A stretch of 64,000 nucleotides of DNA from Candidatus Tepidiaquacellales bacterium OLB4/UTCHB1 (GTDB taxonomy: Bacteria; Bacteroidota; Ignavibacteria; Tepidaquicellales; Tepidaquicellaceae), in NCBI GenBank assembly GCA_002050165.1, contig MWSW01000012.1, positions 477,169-541,168 on the forward strand, written 5' to 3'. A model generated the notes under the pieces. The model saw only the letters and a program-made list of their open reading frames with translations, did no database searches and was not told the DNA's origin. Shown one piece after another: positions 37,574-46,642 of this stretch (position 1 is its first letter; every line of letters starts with the position of its first letter). A program made the position numbers and the translations under genes.

Positions 37574-38488
37574 CTATTCGCAGAAAGCTAAAACCTGATT
37601 AACGATTTCCTTCTCCATTCTTAACTTGCTCTCGGTCGTTTTTCCTGCTATGTGATTTGTAATAGTCAGATTTTTAACGTTGAAAAGCGATTGCTCAGGG
37701 AAAGGTTCATTACATACAACATCAATTCCCGCAGCCTTGATATTGCCATTAGTTAGTGACTTTATTAACAATTTTTCGTTAATCACTTCCCCCCGCGATG
37801 TATTAATTAATATAGAGTCCGGCCTCATTAATGCAAACTGCTGACGGTCAAAAAATCTACGGTTCCGGTTGTTCAGCGGAATATGAATTGTAACAATATC
37901 TGCCGTCAGGAGGAGTTTATTCAACGACACAAAATATACACCGGGATTTTCTTTTCTAACTTTAGCTGACAGTTCATTGACCATTCTGTTCATTCCAAAC
38001 ACTTCTGAATACCTGTAAACAAGTTGACCTACTTTTCCGAACCCGATTATCCCGATAACTTTTCCACTGATCTCATTTCTCGAAAAAGCTGAATTGACAA
38101 ATTCACTTTTTGCGAGTTCGAAAGAAAGTTTATAGTTTTTCATCACCGCCATTATCAAGCCAATCGTATGTTCAGCAGTTGAAATGGCATTACCCGATTC
38201 GCAATGTATCACCTTTGGTTTGTTTCGTGTCAATCCTCTTAAATCAATGTGGTCAACCCCCCGTGAAACTGTTGCAATACAATCGGGAGATAATTTTCTC
38301 ACAAAGTCCGGGTTAATCTTTCTTGTACTTTTTATAATAAGTACATCAGTGTTCCCGAACCCGGATAAAATTTCATCATTTGAAATTCCGGGTTTATAGG
38401 TAAGACAAAATTTTTTGTTATGGAATTTATTGAGGTGTGATTCTGAGAACTCATCAGCGATAAGAACGTTCCACCGCATTTTTCCCAT
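37574..38488 (-). CDS. D-2-hydroxyacid dehydrogenase (SerA/LdhA superfamily)
   Basis: A 304-residue NAD-dependent dehydrogenase. The Rossmann motif IGIIGFGKVGQL is near 148-159. The catalytic set is Arg in NTSRGEVIN, Glu in DVVCNEPFP and His in TNHIAGKT. It lacks the ACT or ASB domains of full-length SerA, matching short phosphoglycerate dehydrogenases and other 2-hydroxyacid dehydrogenases, so the substrate is open. A second ATG three codons in (MRWNVLIADEF) is an equally good start. It lies 17 nt after engB on the same strand; no serine genes are nearby. Confidence 0.85.
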   Translation of the reverse strand: MGKMRWNVLIADEFSESHLNKFHNKKFCLTYKPGISNDEILSGFGNTDVLIIKSTRKINPDFVRKLSPDCIATVSRGVDHIDLRGLTRNKPKVIHCESGNAISTAEHTIGLIMAVMKNYKLSFELAKSEFVNSAFSRNEISGKVIGIIGFGKVGQLVYRYSEVFGMNRMVNELSAKVRKENPGVYFVSLNKLLLTADIVTIHIPLNNRNRRFFDRQQFALMRPDSILINTSRGEVINEKLLIKSLTNGNIKAAGIDVVCNEPFPEQSLFNVKNLTITNHIAGKTTESKLRMEKEIVNQVLAFCE

Positions 38489-38505
38489 CGTGATAGTGTA
38501 GGTTT

Positions 38506-39114
38506 TCAGTTATTTTTCTTGTTCTCTTCCAGCTTGGTTTCAATTAGTTTGAGAATTTCTTGTTTCCCTTCGCCGGTAATGATTGAAAACGGAATGTAAT
38601 CCAAGCAAAGTTCTTCGTTGTTTACAATTTTTGAAACCCTGTAAATCTGCTTTTCCATTTTGTTCGCCGAGATTTTATCCGATTTGGTTAGAATTAAGGC
38701 ATACGGGATTTCGTAATATTCCAGCCAGCTAACCATCAGCTCATCAAGGTAATTAGGGTCATGGCGGGAATCAATCAACACGAACACCATATTAACATTT
38801 TCCCTTTCACTGATGTAATCTTCAACCAACTTTCGCCAACCCGCCCTGATTTGTTCAGGGACTTTTGCGTAACCGTAACCAGGGAGGTCAACCAGATAGA
38901 AATCCTGATTGATTAAAAAATAATTCAACTGCCTCGTTTTACCCGGTACCGAACCAATTTTTGCGAGGCTTTTTCTGTTGCAGATACAGTTTATCAAAGA
39001 AGACTTTCCGACGTTTGACCTGCCCACCAATACAAATTCTGACAGTACAGATTTCGGAAGTGTTCTAAGATCATAAATGCTGTTAATGAACTCGGCTGAT
39101 TTTATTTTTAACAT
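38506..39114 (-). CDS. engB: Ribosome biogenesis GTPase EngB/YsxC
   Basis: A 202-residue TRAFAC GTPase for late assembly of the large ribosomal subunit. G1 is GRSNVGKSS (31-39), the switch I Thr lies in GSVPGKTRQ, G3 is DLPGYGYAK and G4 is LTKSDK. Length is typical. It follows rplQ, with a hairpin at 39138-39183 between, and has an SD GGAGG 6 nt before the ATG. The hydroxyacid dehydrogenase gene follows after 17 nt. Confidence 0.96.
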   Translation of the reverse strand: MLKIKSAEFINSIYDLRTLPKSVLSEFVLVGRSNVGKSSLINCICNRKSLAKIGSVPGKTRQLNYFLINQDFYLVDLPGYGYAKVPEQIRAGWRKLVEDYISERENVNMVFVLIDSRHDPNYLDELMVSWLEYYEIPYALILTKSDKISANKMEKQIYRVSKIVNNEELCLDYIPFSIITGEGKQEILKLIETKLEENKKNN

Positions 39115-39137
39115 TGCTTGCCTCCGTTATAATCAAA

Positions 39138-39183
39138 TGTCCCATGCTTTACATTCATCTGTTTTTGAAGTAAAGATGGGACA
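39138..39183 (-). terminator. Terminator-like hairpin after rplQ
   Basis: A long inverted repeat: TGTCCCAT plus CTTTAC pairs with GTAAAG plus ATGGGACA around a single bulged G (39138-39152 with 39170-39183). The loop is 17 nt. The following minus-strand sequence (TTTGATTATAA) is only weakly U-rich, so this may be the end of the ribosomal operon or a processing site. Confidence 0.65.
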
Positions 39184-39206
39184 CTAGAAAAATTTAAAAT
39201 CAGAAT

Positions 39207-39845
39207 TTAATCTTTACTCTCTTCTTCGTTGTTTTTAGACTTTGATTTGTCCCTAGCTTTGTTGAAGCTTCCCTTTTCTGACTTACCGGATTTCTTTTTC
39301 GGTTTCTCCTCTGCGGTGGTTTTTTCGGATTTTTTAACCCCTGCCGATTTCCTCTTTGTCTTCTTTACACCTTCATCAACGGTTTCTTCCGCAGTGGATT
39401 TAACAGTTTTCTTTTTAGATTTTTTGTCGGTTTTTTCCTGTTCAGCTGTATCAAGGTAACTGAAGTCAACAAATTCAATGATAGCAGTGTCCCCACCGTC
39501 GCCTTCTCTGAATCCGGTTTTGAGAATCCTGGTGTAACCGCCATTTCTATCAACTACTTTCGGACCGATGTCATTGAAAAGCACAGAGACAGCTTCATCG
39601 TTCTTCAGCTTTTTCCTTGCAATCCGGCGAAGGTGCACACTTTTAGCAGGTTCTGAATCTTTCACTTTGAAAGCAGACTTGGCTTTAGTAACCAACGGTT
39701 CGATGTACATTCTGAGTTCCTTTGCCTTTGCAACTGTGGTTTCAATTCTTTTATGCAAAATTAATGCTATCGAAAGATTTGATAACAGTGCTTTTCTATG
39801 ACTTGCAGTTCGGCTAAGTTTTCGTCCTCTTTTTCTGTGTTCCAT
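39207..39845 (-). CDS. rplQ: 50S ribosomal protein L17 with long Lys-rich tail
   Basis: The L17 core is residues 1-130 (MEHRKRGRKLSRTASHRKAL, then LFNDIGPKVVDRNGGYTRIL and GDTAIIEF). It lies near the polypeptide exit side of the 50S subunit. The protein is 212 residues because of a tail of about 80 residues made almost wholly of Lys, Glu, Ser and Thr. The tail is likely disordered; Bacteroidetes-type L17 proteins often carry some extension. It is last in the alpha cluster, 2 nt after rpoA, and a hairpin follows. Confidence 0.96.
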   Translation of the reverse strand: MEHRKRGRKLSRTASHRKALLSNLSIALILHKRIETTVAKAKELRMYIEPLVTKAKSAFKVKDSEPAKSVHLRRIARKKLKNDEAVSVLFNDIGPKVVDRNGGYTRILKTGFREGDGGDTAIIEFVDFSYLDTAEQEKTDKKSKKKTVKSTAEETVDEGVKKTKRKSAGVKKSEKTTAEEKPKKKSGKSEKGSFNKARDKSKSKNNEEESKD

Positions 39846-39847
39846 TG

Positions 39848-40840
39848 TCAGGTTGTTTCTTCGTTTATGTATTTATCTACGTCCATACCAAAGCTCAGGT
39901 TGAAGCTTTCAATAAGTTCTCCCAATTCCGCAAGCGATTTTCTTCCGAAGTTTCTGTAGTGTAACATTTCGGATTCGTCTTTCCTTACGAGGTCACCAAT
40001 AGTTTTTATATTTGCTGAGCGGAGGCAATTTTGCGAACGTACTGAAAGGTCAAGTTCGTCAACCGGCATGAGCAAAATTTTCTTCATGTTCTCGAATTGT
40101 TCGTCCTTTTCCTCTCTGACGGGTTCCTCTTCAACCATTTCAGGTTTAAGGTTTATGAACATCTGAACGTGATCTCTTAATATCTTCGCAGTACTTATCA
40201 ATGCTTCCTCAGGATTGAGCGAACCGTCGGTTTCAATTTCAAGTGTAAGCTTTTCAAAATCAGTCCGCTGCCCTACCCGAATGTCTTCAACAATGTAATT
40301 TACTTTTACGACGGGCGAAAAGATTGAATCAATTGCAATGAACCCGAGCGGTAATTCGTTTTTCTTGTTTTCTTCGGAAGGTACGTAACCGAAACCTTGC
40401 GCAAGCCTCAACTCAATGTCAAGATTCGCTTCTTTGTTTAGCGTCGCAATGTGAAGATCGGGATTTAATATCTCAAAATCAGATGTCGCATTCTGTATGT
40501 CTTTTCCTGTAAATTCCCTTTGCCCTTTAAGTGTGAATTCAATCTTTGTGGACTTTTTCGTAAGGTCTTTAAATCTGATTTCTTTAAGGTTGAGAATTAT
40601 CTCAGAAAGGTCTTCAACGACGCCTTTGAGTGTTGTAAACTCGTGTTGAGCATCATTTACCTTTATAGCAACTATTGCAGTTCCTGATAATGATGAGAGC
40701 AAAATTCTTCTTAGCGAATTGCCTAACGTAACTCCGTAACCTACCTCAAGTGGTTGAACATAGAATCTGCCGAATATGTTCGTAAAAGTTGATTCTTCAA
40801 CTACGACATTTTCAGGCATAATTATTTGATTGACCCTCAT
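39848..40840 (-). CDS. rpoA: RNA polymerase alpha subunit
   Basis: A 330-residue alpha subunit. The N-terminal dimerisation domain (to about 230) contains FYVQPLEVGYGVTLGNSLRRILLSS, the core assembly motif. After an acidic linker the C-terminal domain (about 258-318) contains LDLSVRSQNCLRSANIKTIG, a DNA/activator-binding HhH fold. It dimerises to scaffold the beta subunits. It lies between rpsD (30-nt gap) and rplQ (2-nt gap), the usual alpha operon order. Confidence 0.97.
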   Translation of the reverse strand: MRVNQIIMPENVVVEESTFTNIFGRFYVQPLEVGYGVTLGNSLRRILLSSLSGTAIVAIKVNDAQHEFTTLKGVVEDLSEIILNLKEIRFKDLTKKSTKIEFTLKGQREFTGKDIQNATSDFEILNPDLHIATLNKEANLDIELRLAQGFGYVPSEENKKNELPLGFIAIDSIFSPVVKVNYIVEDIRVGQRTDFEKLTLEIETDGSLNPEEALISTAKILRDHVQMFINLKPEMVEEEPVREEKDEQFENMKKILLMPVDELDLSVRSQNCLRSANIKTIGDLVRKDESEMLHYRNFGRKSLAELGELIESFNLSFGMDVDKYINEETT

Positions 40841-40870
40841 ATTTAATTGGATTTAATTTTGAATTCAGGT

Positions 40871-41500
40871 TTACTTAGAATACAACTCAACGATGAGCTG
40901 TTCGTTACCGATAAACGGTACATCCGCCCTATCTGGTTCGTTTAAATAAGTTCCGGACATATTGGCTTTGTCGAGCGAAAGCCAAGGCATAAGCATATTA
41001 TCTTTCATCCTCTTCATCGCTTCATGAAATACTTCGATTTTTTTGCTCCTCTCCCTGATCTTAATAACGTCACCGGCTTTGAGCAGATATGAAGGAATAT
41101 TAACAATTTTTCCGTTTACGGTTATATGTCTGTGTAGTATAAGTTGTCTTGCAGCCTTTCTTGAAAGCGCAAGTCCGAGCCTGTATATAGTATTGTCAAG
41201 CCTGCTTTCCAGTATGCCGATGAGATTATCACCTGTAACACCACGCCTTCTGGTTGCTTCTGCGAAATATTTCCTAAATTGTTTTTCGAGGATTCCGTAA
41301 GTTTTCTTTACTTTTTGCTTTTCTCTGAGCTGAACAGCGTAATCTGTCATTCGTGACCTGCGCGAGTTACCGTGTTGCCCCGGGGGATAATTTCTTTTCT
41401 CTAACGGACATTTATCGGTAAAACATTTATCGCCCTTCAGGAATAATTTTGTTCTTTCCCGTCTGCAAAGCTTGCAATTAGCGTCAGTATATCTTGCCAT
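40871..41500 (-). CDS. rpsD: 30S ribosomal protein S4
   Basis: A 209-residue S4, a primary 16S rRNA binder near the decoding side and a known autoregulator of alpha operons. The N-terminus holds four Cys (9, 12, 26, 31), the zinc-binding form. The S4 RNA-binding domain has RLDNTIYRLGLALSRKAARQ and ITVNGKIVNIPSY. The C-terminal part is conserved. It lies between rpsK and rpoA. Confidence 0.96.
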   Translation of the reverse strand: MARYTDANCKLCRRERTKLFLKGDKCFTDKCPLEKRNYPPGQHGNSRRSRMTDYAVQLREKQKVKKTYGILEKQFRKYFAEATRRRGVTGDNLIGILESRLDNTIYRLGLALSRKAARQLILHRHITVNGKIVNIPSYLLKAGDVIKIRERSKKIEVFHEAMKRMKDNMLMPWLSLDKANMSGTYLNEPDRADVPFIGNEQLIVELYSK

Positions 41501-41520
41501 TTAATAAATTAAAAAATTAA

Positions 41521-41907
41521 TTAAACTCTTCTTCTTTTAGGTGGTCTGCACCCGTTATGAGGTAGCGGGGTAATGTCTTTAATTGACAGTACCTCAAGTC
41601 CGGCGGTATTTAACGACCTCACTGCAGCATCTCGCCCCGAACCGACTCCTTTAATGAGCACATCAATCTTCTTTAAACCAAGCTCCATAGCTTCCTTTGC
41701 AACTGCTTCACCGGCAACCTGTGCTGCAAACGGCGTGTTCTTTTTCGAACCCTTAAAGCCTTGCTTACCCGATGACGCCCAGGAAATCGTATTACCGAAT
41801 TTGTCAGTCAGCGTTATTATTACATTATTGAAGGTAGCCTTAATATGAGCGACGCCGGCTGCGTCAACCTGTGCTTTCTTTTTAGCTTTCTTAAAATTCT
41901 TTGCCAA
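41521..41907 (-). CDS. rpsK: 30S ribosomal protein S11
   Basis: A 128-residue S11 on the 30S platform next to the mRNA exit. The motifs [32 protein letters not shown] and the C-terminal [17 protein letters not shown] end (here [15 protein letters not shown]) are diagnostic. The N-terminal tail is basic, as usual. It lies 20 nt before rpsD and 21 nt after rpsM. Confidence 0.97.
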   Translation of the reverse strand: MAKNFKKAKKKAQVDAAGVAHIKATFNNVIITLTDKFGNTISWASSGKQGFKGSKKNTPFAAQVAGEAVAKEAMELGLKKIDVLIKGVGSGRDAAVRSLNTAGLEVLSIKDITPLPHNGCRPPKRRRV

Positions 41908-41928
41908 TTTTTTCCTTTTTAAAAATTA

Positions 41929-42312
41929 TTATTTCTTAGCTACAGCTTTTTTCTTACCTGCAACAGTCTTTCTTTTCCCTTTTCTGGTACGCGAGTTCGT
42001 CTTCGTCCTCTGACCTCTGACAGGCAACCCACGTCTATGTCTTTTACCGCGATATGTGCCGATATCCATTAATCTCTTAATGTTCATCTGCACTTCTGAC
42101 TTTAATGAACCCTCAACTTTGTACTCGTTACTTATCTCATTTCGCAACGAATTAACTTCCTCTTCAGTCAGTTCGGATACTTTTTTATCTTCACTGATTC
42201 CGTACTTTGCAAGTACTTTCTGCGCCGTTGATTTCCCGATACCAAAAATTGAAGTCAGGCCGATTACAACCCGCTTGTGTTTCGGTAAATCTATTCCTGC
42301 TATTCTAGCCAA
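41929..42312 (-). CDS. rpsM: 30S ribosomal protein S13
   Basis: A 127-residue S13 in the head of the 30S subunit, contacting the P-site tRNA and the 50S. It starts [20 protein letters not shown], has [11 protein letters not shown] and ends with [20 protein letters not shown] before an Ala/Lys-rich tail. It is the first long gene of the alpha cluster, after the small rpmJ gene. Confidence 0.97.
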   Translation of the reverse strand: MARIAGIDLPKHKRVVIGLTSIFGIGKSTAQKVLAKYGISEDKKVSELTEEEVNSLRNEISNEYKVEGSLKSEVQMNIKRLMDIGTYRGKRHRRGLPVRGQRTKTNSRTRKGKRKTVAGKKKAVAKK

Positions 42313-42338
42313 TTTTGAAATCTCCCTGCATTAAATTT

Positions 42339-42452
42339 TTACCCTTGTCTTTGTTTGTGCTTTGGATTTGTGCAAATTACCCTAACAACGCCTTTGCGCC
42401 TGATGATCTTACAATTGTCGCACATTTTTTTTACTGAACTTCTTACTTTCAT
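42339..42452 (-). CDS. rpmJ: 50S ribosomal protein L36
   Basis: A 37-residue gene read directly from the minus strand between infA and rpsM (ATG at 42452, stop TAA at 42341-42339). The product starts [19 protein letters not shown] and has the zinc set Cys 11, Cys 14, Cys 27 and His 32, the C+ form. It binds 23S rRNA near the base of the L7/L12 stalk. Its position after infA is the normal one. Confidence 0.95.
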   Translation of the reverse strand: MKVRSSVKKMCDNCKIIRRKGVVRVICTNPKHKQRQG

Positions 42453-42472
42453 TTTAAATTTCCTTCCGGTTA

Positions 42473-42691
42473 TTATTTATACCTGTATGTTATCCTGCCT
42501 TTTGTTAAATCATAAGGGGACAACTCTACCGAAACCTTATCCCCTTGCAGGATTCTGATGAAGTTCATTCTCATTTTACCGGAAATGTGAGCGAGAACTT
42601 CATGACCGTTTTCAAGTTTTACTTTAAAAGTTGTATTTGGCAGAATTTCCATTATTACTCCGTCAACCTTTATCGAATCCTGCTTTGCCAA
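42473..42691 (-). CDS. infA: Translation initiation factor IF-1
   Basis: A 72-residue S1/OB-fold factor that blocks the A site during initiation. [20 protein letters not shown] and [17 protein letters not shown] are diagnostic, as is the ending [12 protein letters not shown]. It lies 2 nt after secY and 20 nt before rpmJ. The map gene often between secY and infA is absent. Confidence 0.97.
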   Translation of the reverse strand: MAKQDSIKVDGVIMEILPNTTFKVKLENGHEVLAHISGKMRMNFIRILQGDKVSVELSPYDLTKGRITYRYK

Positions 42692-42693
42692 TT

Positions 42694-44028
42694 TTATCTT
42701 CTGCTTTTAATTTTTGAACCTTTCATAAATCCGTCATAGTGCCTCATCAATAAGTGTGATTCTATTTGTTGCAACGTATCAAGAGCAACGCCAACAATAA
42801 TTAACAAACTTGTACCACCGAAGAAACTTGCCAAACCTGTCGTTACCCCTAACTTCATTATAAATGTCGGAAGAATCGCCACCAACGCGAGAAATATTGA
42901 ACCTGGTAATGTTATTTTCGTCAGGATATTGTCAATGTAATCAGAGGTCGGTTTACCTGGCCTTACACCTGGAATAAATCCGCCCTGCCTTTTCATGTTA
43001 TCTGATACATCTTTCGGATTAAAGGCAATTGCCGTATAGAAATAAGTGAAAAATATTATCAGCAACGCAAAGAAGAACGAATAAACATAACTCGTCATAT
43101 CAAAATATCCCGCGATACTTTGCATAAATTCGCTGTTCGGGAAAAAAGTAAGGAATGTATTCGGGACGAACATTATTGACTGAGCGAAAATAATCGGCAT
43201 AACACCGGCTTGATTTACTTTCATCGGTATATACTGCGTGACACCGCCGAAAACTTTTCTGCCGACAACCCGCTTAGCGTATTGCACCGGAATTCGTCTG
43301 GTTGCAACAGTAACCGCAATTACACCTGCAATTATTAGCACTAGAAGGGCAATGTAAATTATCTCAATCAAAATATTCCTCACACCTGAAGCTATCATCT
43401 GGTATTCATCGAGCAATGCAAACGGGAACATATTAATAATATTGATGAAGATGATAAGCGAAATCCCGTTCCCTATTCCCCGTTCAGTAATTTGCTCACC
43501 GAGCCACATCATAAAAACAGTGCCGGCGGTGAGGAAAACAACAGTAGAAATGGTAAAAATAAACGGGGAAATTTCCGGACTGATAATGCTGAGTTCACCT
43601 ACTCTTCTGCTCGCAAGTTGAACGCTTACACCCCAAGCTTGTAAAGCTGCAATCGGAACTGTACCAACCCTTGTAAGTTGTTCAATTTTTTTTCTGCCTT
43701 CTTCACCCTCTTTTTGCAGTTTTTGGAAATACGGAAAAACTGCACCTAAAAGCTGAATTATAATTGACGCACTAATGTAAGGCATAATGCCAAGCGCAAA
43801 CACCGCGGCATTACTGAACGCGCCACCAACAAACATATCGTACAAACCGAATAACGTATCGCTCGCCGGCATTTGAGAAGCCTGTGAAAGTAGTGTTGTG
43901 TTTATACCCGGTAAAGTAATGTGGGCACCAATTCTTACAACCATTAACAAGGCAAGTGTAAATAGTATCCTTGTCCTTAGCTCCTCAATTTTAAAAATAT
44001 TCCTGAAATTCTCTACAAATCCGCTCAT
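42694..44028 (-). CDS. secY: Protein translocase subunit SecY
   Basis: A 444-residue, ten-TM channel protein of the inner membrane. The N-terminal helix precedes TM1 ([20 protein letters not shown]). TM2 and its surroundings include [17 protein letters not shown]. The cytosolic loop [18 protein letters not shown] and the C5 loop [19 protein letters not shown] carry the conserved Arg used by the ribosome and SecA. The pore-forming helices are complete. Its start overlaps rplO by 4 nt (44025-44028), so translation is coupled. It works with SecDF (9056-12043) and PpiD (1854-3998) here. Confidence 0.97.
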   Translation of the reverse strand: MSGFVENFRNIFKIEELRTRILFTLALLMVVRIGAHITLPGINTTLLSQASQMPASDTLFGLYDMFVGGAFSNAAVFALGIMPYISASIIIQLLGAVFPYFQKLQKEGEEGRKKIEQLTRVGTVPIAALQAWGVSVQLASRRVGELSIISPEISPFIFTISTVVFLTAGTVFMMWLGEQITERGIGNGISLIIFINIINMFPFALLDEYQMIASGVRNILIEIIYIALLVLIIAGVIAVTVATRRIPVQYAKRVVGRKVFGGVTQYIPMKVNQAGVMPIIFAQSIMFVPNTFLTFFPNSEFMQSIAGYFDMTSYVYSFFFALLIIFFTYFYTAIAFNPKDVSDNMKRQGGFIPGVRPGKPTSDYIDNILTKITLPGSIFLALVAILPTFIMKLGVTTGLASFFGGTSLLIIVGVALDTLQQIESHLLMRHYDGFMKGSKIKSRR

Positions 44029-44483
44029 ATAATAGTTGCCTTGCCTCCGGCTTTCTCTATCTTCTCTAATGCTGTTTTGCTGAATGCATTTGCTGAAATC
44101 TCTATTGCATTGGTAATATTACCATTGCCGAGAACTTTCAACAATGTTCGCTTTGATGAAATTAACTTAGAATTAAATAGAATCTCTTTATTTAAAACTT
44201 TATCCGTTATTTTACCTGATTCAATAGATTTTTGAATTTCGCCGAGATTGATAACTACGTATTCTCTTCTGTTAAAATTTTTGAAGCCAAACTTCGGGAC
44301 ACGCCTTTGAAGGGGCATCTGTCCGCCTTCAAACCAGGCTCTGAACTTAGCGCCGGACCGTGAATGCTGCCCTTTGTGACCGCGAGTTGAAGTTCCACCG
44401 TGCCCTGAACCCTGACCTCTTCCAACTCTCTTTTTCTTTCTCTTTGATCCCGCTGAATAAGTGAGATTGCTTAGTATATCCAT
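44025..44483 (-). CDS. rplO: 50S ribosomal protein L15
   Basis: A 152-residue L15, a late-assembly 50S protein. Its Gly/Arg-rich N-terminus ([20 protein letters not shown]) and [19 protein letters not shown] are diagnostic. The C-terminus has the usual [12 protein letters not shown]. Unusually, its upstream neighbour is not rpmD but a barrel gene with its own terminator, so rplO and secY must be read through that terminator or have their own promoter in 44484-44572. Confidence 0.96.
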   Translation of the reverse strand: MDILSNLTYSAGSKRKKKRVGRGQGSGHGGTSTRGHKGQHSRSGAKFRAWFEGGQMPLQRRVPKFGFKNFNRREYVVINLGEIQKSIESGKITDKVLNKEILFNSKLISSKRTLLKVLGNGNITNAIEISANAFSKTALEKIEKAGGKATII

Positions 44484-44517
44484 TAAAGTATCAGATTAAG
44501 CTTTATTTTAAATAAGA

Positions 44518-44552
44518 ATTCCTTTGTCCCGCTCGTTGCAGGACAAAGGAAT
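44518..44552 (-). terminator. Strong hairpin after the barrel gene inside the spc cluster
   Basis: A perfect 12-bp stem ATTCCTTTGTCC (44518-44529) with GGACAAAGGAAT (44541-44552) and an 11-nt loop, then TCTTATTT on the minus strand. It lies 20 nt after the barrel gene stop and 34 nt before rplO. It may attenuate transcription of rplO-secY. Confidence 0.75.
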
Positions 44553-44572
44553 ATTAAACAAAAATATCAATT

Positions 44573-45268
44573 TTAGAAGTGAACATTCATCATTACGCTC
44601 ATGATACCAGTACCGATAGTGCTACCTTTCGGACCAGTTGTGGTTCCCGGATTTACTCCACCGGTTACTGTAGTCTCAGGAGCTGAATAGTTTCTAAAGC
44701 CGAGCGTGTATTTTCCACCGAGTGAAATACCTTCGGTAAAGTACCAATCGAATCCAAAATTAGCACCAATCCCAAGTGAACTTCCGCTGGTTTCCGTCTT
44801 TACGCCGGCACCATCGTCAGTTGTAGAACTTCCTGAACCGAAGTTTACGTTTAAACCAACGTAAGGTGAAACTGAATACAGTGAAGGAAGGTGATAATTT
44901 CCATCAAGTGAAATACCAAAAGTGCTCATCTTCATGTTTGCAGTTGAGGTTCCAACCGGAATATCAATTGATGAACTTCCAAAGTTTACGCCACCTGTAA
45001 GTGAAAATTGATTTGATACAAAATATCTGAAACCAATACCCGCAACATCAACCTGCTCTAAATCACCTGAACTGTTTACTCTTGTATAAGAACCGGCAGG
45101 AACTGATCCCAGGTTGCTTTGAAATGGTGTGTACATAAATACGAAATTTTTTGCACCTTTCATAACTTCAGGCCTTACTCCATCATAATTTTTATTTACC
45201 TGAGCATAAGTTACTGATGCAGTCAGTAAAATTACTACTAATGTTGAAAAAAGTTTGTTAACTCTCAT
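44573..45268 (-). CDS. Outer-membrane beta-barrel protein inserted in the spc cluster
   Basis: A 231-residue protein with a signal peptide ending near TYAQ (residue 23) and an OmpW/OmpA-like eight-strand pattern: GFRYFVSNQFSLTGGVNFG, YVGLNVNFGSG, LGIGANFGFDWYFTEGISLG and a final MSVMMNVHF. Loops are rich in Gly, Ser and Thr. It is an exported surface or outer-membrane protein of unknown role. It lies between rpmD and rplO on the same strand. It has a strong SD (AAAGGAGA), 148 nt of non-coding DNA upstream (45269-45416) where no clear promoter was seen, and its own terminator, so it is probably an independently controlled insertion. Confidence 0.82.
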   Translation of the reverse strand: MRVNKLFSTLVVILLTASVTYAQVNKNYDGVRPEVMKGAKNFVFMYTPFQSNLGSVPAGSYTRVNSSGDLEQVDVAGIGFRYFVSNQFSLTGGVNFGSSSIDIPVGTSTANMKMSTFGISLDGNYHLPSLYSVSPYVGLNVNFGSGSSTTDDGAGVKTETSGSSLGIGANFGFDWYFTEGISLGGKYTLGFRNYSAPETTVTGGVNPGTTTGPKGSTIGTGIMSVMMNVHF

Positions 45269-45416
45269 TTTTTTCTCCTTTTGATTGTTGAGTTTAACTG
45301 TTTTTGAATTGTTTTTTTACTTTCAAAAATGGCGAAGTACTACGATAACGTTTTACTTCATATTTTTTCCTTTCTTTTTAGTTAATTAAATTAACTTACG
45401 GCTAAGGAAAACTCTT

Positions 45417-45590
45417 TTATATTACTTGAACTTCAACTAAATGTTTCACTTTTGCGACCATACCCCTTATTTGTGGCGTATCCTGTTTATCTACCACCTT
45501 ATTGATTTTACCTAACCCAAGAGCCTTTATTGTTCTCTTCTGATCTTCCGGTCGGTCAATTATACTTTTAACCTGCTTTATCCTGAGCAT
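45417..45590 (-). CDS. rpmD: 50S ribosomal protein L30
   Basis: I chose the ATG at 45590, ten nt after the rpsE stop, giving a 57-residue protein of the usual length. A longer in-frame reading overlaps rpsE and adds a stretch unlike L30. The sequence [17 protein letters not shown] and [14 protein letters not shown] are diagnostic. It is the last of the rplF-rplR-rpsE-rpmD run before the barrel-gene insertion. Confidence 0.94.
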   Translation of the reverse strand: MLRIKQVKSIIDRPEDQKRTIKALGLGKINKVVDKQDTPQIRGMVAKVKHLVEVQVI

Positions 45591-45600
45591 TGTATCAGTT

Positions 45601-46113
45601 TTAATTACTAAATAGTTGTTCGAGCGAAATACCTCTCTTATCTGCGATAGTTTTGGCATCGAAAAGATTTGTTAATCCGTTCATTGTTGCCTTTACAACG
45701 TTATGATGGTTTGAGGATCCTAAAAGTTTCGTAAGCACATCCTGAACACCAGCGGATTCGAGCACAGCCCGAACTCCACCGCCGGCAATTATTCCGGTCC
45801 CCGGTGCAGCAGGTTTTAGTAGGACTTTAACAGCACCGTATTTTCCCGTAATTGCGTGAGGAATTGTTCCCTTAGTGAGCGGAATACTTACTACATTTTT
45901 TCTTGCTTCTTCAACGCTTTTCTTTATCGCATCGGTTACCTCATTTGCTTTGCCGAGCCCAACACCTACATGGCCTTTTCCGTCACCAACGACAGAAACT
46001 GCGTTAAAACTCATTCGTCTGCCACCTTTTACCGTTTTGGCTACCCGGCCAACTTTAACAAGTTTCTCTTTTAGATCAAGATCTGAAGGTTTTGTAATAT
46101 TTTTTCTTACCAT
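45601..46113 (-). CDS. rpsE: 30S ribosomal protein S5
   Basis: A 170-residue S5 of the 30S body, involved in decoding fidelity. The double-stranded-RNA-like N-domain has [20 protein letters not shown] and VGLGKANEV. The C-domain has [20 protein letters not shown] and [12 protein letters not shown]. Normal length. Its upstream neighbour is tRNA-Gln rather than rplR directly. Confidence 0.97.
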   Translation of the reverse strand: MVRKNITKPSDLDLKEKLVKVGRVAKTVKGGRRMSFNAVSVVGDGKGHVGVGLGKANEVTDAIKKSVEEARKNVVSIPLTKGTIPHAITGKYGAVKVLLKPAAPGTGIIAGGGVRAVLESAGVQDVLTKLLGSSNHHNVVKATMNGLTNLFDAKTIADKRGISLEQLFSN

Positions 46114-46142
46114 TAAAAATTAAGTTCTAAACTTTTATATTG

Positions 46143-46213
46143 TGTTCTCGGGGGAGGATTCGAACCTCCACATACGGCTCCAAAGGCCGCTGTCCTGCCA
46201 TTAGACGACCCGA
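46143..46213 (-). tRNA. tRNA-Gln (TTG), inside the spc cluster
   Basis: Acceptor TCTCGGG pairs with CCCGAGA. The D-arm is CGTCTAATGGCAGGAC. The anticodon stem GCGGC/GCCGT encloses loop CTTTGGA with anticodon TTG. The T-arm is GGAGG/CCTCC with loop TTCGAAT. The first pair is U1-A72, as in bacterial tRNA-Gln. CCA is not encoded. It lies between rplR and rpsE in the same direction, so it is probably cut out of the ribosomal protein transcript. Confidence 0.94.
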
Positions 46214-46262
46214 GATCAGTGTATCTGATAATAACCAAATCCTGTAAAAGTACAAAATTTAA

Positions 46263-46631
46263 TTAAAACTTTAAACCACCTTCACGGGCGCCTTCTGCAA
46301 CCGATTTTACCCTACCATGAAATGAATAACCGTTCCTATCAAAAACAACCTGACTAATATTAATTTCCTTTGCTTTCTCAGCAACCAATTTCCCCACTTC
46401 AACCGATGCATCAATTCTCGTTAGCTTGGAGTTCCTGGATATGAAATCTTTTGAATTGCTTGTTACCGTCAAAAGGGTTTTTGAGCTACTGTCATCTATC
46501 AGTTGAGCAGAAATATTTTTTAAACTTCTGTGCACTACCAGTCGCGGTCTTTCCGGAGTACCGGAAACTTTCTTTCGTATTCTGTATCTTATTTTTTGCT
46601 TCCTGAATTTTGATCTTTCAAATTTGTTCAT
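46263..46631 (-). CDS. rplR: 50S ribosomal protein L18
   Basis: A 122-residue 5S rRNA-binding protein. [20 protein letters not shown] near the N-terminus and [21 protein letters not shown] at the end are diagnostic. It belongs to the central protuberance with L5. It lies 11 nt after rplF; 49 nt separate it from the tRNA-Gln downstream. Confidence 0.97.
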   Translation of the reverse strand: MNKFERSKFRKQKIRYRIRKKVSGTPERPRLVVHRSLKNISAQLIDDSSSKTLLTVTSNSKDFISRNSKLTRIDASVEVGKLVAEKAKEINISQVVFDRNGYSFHGRVKSVAEGAREGGLKF

Positions 46632-46642
46632 AGTTGGTTCGT

